NCBI GenBank assembly: GCA_947624765.1
Contig: CANQLS010000092.1
Location: 1 to 6,303, forward strand
Source of the DNA: an uncultured Clostridia bacterium
GTDB lineage: Bacteria; Bacillota; Clostridia; TANB77; UBA1234
Length of the DNA: 6,303 nt
Direction of reading: 5' to 3'
Part shown: positions 3,728 through 6,303 of the stretch, one piece after another
Layout of the letters: every line of letters begins with the position of its first letter
How positions within the stretch are numbered: position 1 is the stretch's first letter
The notes under the pieces: generated by a model
Told to the model about the DNA's origin: nothing
The model's input: the letters and a program-made list of their open reading frames with translations, nothing else
Database searches by the model: none
Made by a program: the position numbers and the translations under genes

Positions 3728-6303
3728 ATGATGAAGAGAAAAAGTGGTATTTCACTCATTTCTGTTATTATTACTATTATTATAATTATAATCATATCTT
3801 CAATTACGATTTATTCTGGTCTAAATTCTCTAAGGGATGCAAGAATTAGTAAGGCAGCTGAGCGTTTAGAAACTATTTATGAATCGTTGCGTAAGTCAGA
3901 AGATATACTCAAAATAGGCGATGTAGTGGAAGAACGTGTTTTACAGTATGAAGATTATTTACAAATGGATTTAGATTTTTATGCTAAAGATTCAAGTATG
4001 CCTGAGGTGAGTTTTTCTAAAAGGATTGGTGGTATAGAAGATACTACTAATATGAATAAAAGGACTTATACCTTAAAAACTACACTTAAAAAGTCGGGCG
4101 ATGAAGAATATGAGGCTATGTATGAATATATAGTTTCACAAAATTTATATTCTACTAAAGTCGAGTTTGATACATATGCTGGTGTAAATCGTCCATTACT
4201 TACTGAAGATATGAAAGCAATAAATTTCGCAAATTCTAAAGATGGAGAGTATGTAAATGATATTTATGCTGAGCATTGGTATGATTATAATAGTAAGGCA
4301 CCTAACTATGCAAATGCAGAGTTAGAATTGGAACGTAATGGTACAACTGAAAAAGTTGTATATGTATGGATACCAAGATATGCTTATCGTATTCAAGATT
4401 ATTATGCTAAGAATGTATTGCCTACTGTACCTGCTTCGGCTATTAGTATTGTTTTTCTAAAAGGTACTACTAATATAACAGCAAATGATGAGCGTTTGCC
4501 AGCTGGATATAAAGTACATCCTGCTTTTACTTTTGATGGCAGAGAGCTTGCTGGTATTTGGGTTGAGAAGCATGCGGTTAGCACTGAGGATACAATTTCA
4601 GATGTATTTGATACAGCTAAATCGTATTATGAAATAGCAAATTCTCATTTGTTAAAAGCTAATGAGTGGGGAGCTTTTGCTTATCTTGCACAAACTGTAA
4701 ATGCAGGAAAAGGAAGTGAAAGCACAACTAATAATATTTCAGGTATTTATGATGTATCAGGTACTACGAAAGAATATTTGGCAGCTTATGTGGCAGATTT
4801 ATCTTCTAGCACATTATCAGAAAATGGTTTGTCTTTGTATACTGGAGAAGATAAATTTAAAGATGAATATACACCAGTTGGTAGTGAAGGAACTTTGAAT
4901 AAAGCGAATGGTTCTGTTTATGGAGATGCAATTATAGAAACGTCTAATGGTGAGTCGGAACATTCTGCTTGGTATAATAGTACTACTATTATACCATCTG
5001 CAAAAAAACCTTTTATAGTAAAAGGCACAGGAGATTCATTATTTGGTTATACTTCTAGTGATGGTAATGAAACTTCGGCACAATTTCGTTCTGTACTTAT
5101 TTTAGAGGGTAATGAAGAAGCTATACCTGATCCTGGACCGGGAATTGAGCCAGACCCTGAGCCAGAGCCGGAACCAGATCCAGAGCCAGAATATGGAGAA
5201 ATTGAGGTTGAAAATCTAGTTGTATCTGTAGATTCAAGCGGCAATAAAGTAGCAGGAAATAATATCAAAGAGGGCGTAACGTTATATGTTTATTTTACAG
5301 CAAAACAGACAAATGGAACAGTAACGATAAATCCACCGGCACCATATCCTGTAACACGTAATCAAGTTGTACATTTTACGCTAACAGGAAGCGGAAATAA
5401 AACGAAAACAGTCGATGTCCCTGTCGAGAATTATGTGGATTCAGATTATACAGCCTTCCATAAAGCCATTACCGTGAATGTACCAAAAGGTGGCATAGCG
5501 ATAATGCATAATGGTACAACTTGGAAAATAGCGGATGAAAATAGTGCTTGGTATGATTATAGAGAAGATCAAAGACGATGGGCTAACATGATAACGGTTA
5601 AAGAAGATTTAAGAAGTGAGTATGAGAAGAAAGAACCGGGAACACCAATTACCGATAAACAAATCCGTGAAGATGTCATTGGTATGTTTGTGTATATTCC
5701 GCGATATGCTTATCAGATTACTAGTAATTTACATAATGGCGGAGAAGATGTATCAGGAAATATAGAAATTGCATTTATTGATAAGACGAATCATGATGCG
5801 GATGGAAAACTATATTTAGAAACTTATCCAACTGTTACAAATTCAGGAACAGCGTCTGGTAAAATGAATGATTTTGTTGTACATCCAGTATTCACCACGA
5901 ATGCGCAAACTGGTGGATGGAGAAAAGCTTTAGATGGTATTTGGGTAGCTAAATTTGAAGCAAGCAGTAGTACAACGAAATTGGTGCCAGATACGAATGC
6001 CAATGTTAGTGGCGACGGGGAAAGGTTAATTAGTACCAATATCGGTTCTAATTATGGAAGTTCTGGTACTAGTGATGAATTTGTTACAGTACGACCTAAT
6101 GTAACCACTTGGAGAAACATCAATATTGCCAATATGGCTAGTAAGGCAAATGACGTGGCAAAAAAACATGGTTTAACTAATGCTGTTTCTCATTTGATGA
6201 AAAATAGCGAGTGGGGAGCTGTTGCTTATTTGACATATAGTAAATATGGCAATAAAGAATTATATAATAATCCATATGTTGAAGGAGATGGCTATGCTGC
6301 AAT
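3728..6303 (+). CDS. Large pilin-like surface protein with two WYDY/IPRYAY domains (3' partial)
   Basis: The frame is open for 858 codons to the window edge. ATG 3728 follows AGAAGGGAG (3714-3722); ATG 3731 is equally possible. Residues 1-30 resemble a type IV prepilin leader: basic MMKRKSG, a likely cleavage site G7/I8, then an Ile-rich membrane helix (seven Ile at 17-23). The usual Glu at mature position 5 is Ser12. A helical, charged segment follows to about residue 80. Domain copy 1 (about 184-459) has WYDY (184-187), WIPRYAY (214-220), HPAFTF (264-269), GIWVEK (276-281), ANEWGAFAYL (311-320) and a closing FRSVLIL (453-459). Residues 467-488 are a Pro/Glu/Asp linker and 489 to about 571 an Ig-like beta region. 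Copy 2 starts at WYDY (608-611), with YIPRYAY (656-662), HPVFTT (719-724), GIWVAKFE (737-744) and NSEWGAVAYL (826-835). I recall this pattern from uncharacterised gut Firmicutes proteins. It probably acts as an exported, membrane-anchored or pilus-linked adhesin; this is inference. Confidence 0.85.
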   Translation, partial: MMKRKSGISLISVIITIIIIIIISSITIYSGLNSLRDARISKAAERLETIYESLRKSEDILKIGDVVEERVLQYEDYLQMDLDFYAKDSSMPEVSFSKRIGGIEDTTNMNKRTYTLKTTLKKSGDEEYEAMYEYIVSQNLYSTKVEFDTYAGVNRPLLTEDMKAINFANSKDGEYVNDIYAEHWYDYNSKAPNYANAELELERNGTTEKVVYVWIPRYAYRIQDYYAKNVLPTVPASAISIVFLKGTTNITANDERLPAGYKVHPAFTFDGRELAGIWVEKHAVSTEDTISDVFDTAKSYYEIANSHLLKANEWGAFAYLAQTVNAGKGSESTTNNISGIYDVSGTTKEYLAAYVADLSSSTLSENGLSLYTGEDKFKDEYTPVGSEGTLNKANGSVYGDAIIETSNGESEHSAWYNSTTIIPSAKKPFIVKGTGDSLFGYTSSDGNETSAQFRSVLILEGNEEAIPDPGPGIEPDPEPEPEPDPEPEYGEIEVENLVVSVDSSGNKVAGNNIKEGVTLYVYFTAKQTNGTVTINPPAPYPVTRNQVVHFTLTGSGNKTKTVDVPVENYVDSDYTAFHKAITVNVPKGGIAIMHNGTTWKIADENSAWYDYREDQRRWANMITVKEDLRSEYEKKEPGTPITDKQIREDVIGMFVYIPRYAYQITSNLHNGGEDVSGNIEIAFIDKTNHDADGKLYLETYPTVTNSGTASGKMNDFVVHPVFTTNAQTGGWRKALDGIWVAKFEASSSTTKLVPDTNANVSGDGERLISTNIGSNYGSSGTSDEFVTVRPNVTTWRNINIANMASKANDVAKKHGLTNAVSHLMKNSEWGAVAYLTYSKYGNKELYNNPYVEGDGYAA
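4277..5104 (+). repeat. Domain copy 1 of the pilin-like protein
   Basis: This codes for residues about 184-459, the first complete copy of the duplicated domain. The ordered landmarks WYDY, IPRYAY, HPAFTF, GIWV-K, H-L-K-NEWGA-AYL and FR-VL give its extent. The final FR-VL motif suggests a complete fold ending just before the linker. Loose resemblance to formylglycine-generating-enzyme or FISUMP-type C-lectin-like folds (Trp-Gly-Ala core, terminal FR-VL) is an inference only. Confidence 0.6.
5549..6303 (+). repeat. Domain copy 2 of the pilin-like protein (cut by window end)
   Basis: This codes for residues 608 to 858 and carries the landmarks WYDY, IPRYAY, HP-FT, GIWV-KFE, VRPNVTTWRNINI and H-MKNSEWGAVAYL in the same order as copy 1. 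The spacing from IPRYAY to AYL is about 180 residues against about 107 in copy 1, because of insertions. The terminal FR-VL motif is expected beyond the window. Confidence 0.6.

Noticed and set aside
5047..5268. Minus-strand frame with a Gly-Ser repeat
   Set aside because: It is the antisense shadow of the Pro-Glu/Asp linker of the pilin-like gene and has no start signals of its own.
1..6303. CRISPR array, insertion sequence, transposase or rRNA
   Set aside because: No regularly spaced direct repeats, transposase motifs, terminal inverted repeats with target duplications, or rRNA stretches were seen.

Overview
The window looks like a chromosomal piece of a low-GC, Gram-positive-lineage bacterium (Bacillota, probably an anaerobic gut Clostridia or Negativicutes member). 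The reasons are AT-rich DNA (about 31% GC over 3061-3180, counted by hand), strong GGAGG-type ribosome binding sites, sigma-A-like TTGACA/TATAAT promoters, a tRNA gene with encoded CCA, a class II fructose-bisphosphate aldolase of the Bacillota type, and a large pilin-headed surface protein of a kind common in uncharacterised gut Firmicutes. The lineage call is an inference; there is no rRNA or other direct marker.

Layout. 1-211: a minus-strand tRNA-Leu(CAA) with its own extended -10 promoter and a long hairpin terminator (2-68) flanked by A and T runs, so it may stop transcription from both sides. 234-622: a plus-strand single-gene unit made of a near-consensus promoter, a 5'-UTR hairpin, an 82-residue orphan protein of clearly higher GC than its surroundings, and a strong GC hairpin terminator. 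737-1249: a 152-residue orphan protein followed by an 18-bp hairpin. 1250-2696: enolase, intact in every catalytic residue but broken by one extra base (C at 1468) inside the PSGAST loop, then an AT-rich terminator. 2713-6303: a consensus promoter drives class II fructose-bisphosphate aldolase (fba). Only 17 nt after its stop codon begins a very long open frame (at least 858 residues, running off the window) with a prepilin-like N-terminus and two divergent copies of a WYDY...IPRYAY...WGA-AYL domain, separated by a Pro-Glu-Asp linker and an Ig-like beta segment.

How they fit together. Enolase and aldolase are two steps of glycolysis, sit next to each other in the same direction, and appear to have separate promoters. 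The pilin-like giant has no visible promoter or terminator between it and fba, so it probably shares the strong fba transcript. The best candidates for something undescribed are this chimeric surface protein and its link to a glycolysis gene; the enolase frameshift and the high-GC orphan gene come next.
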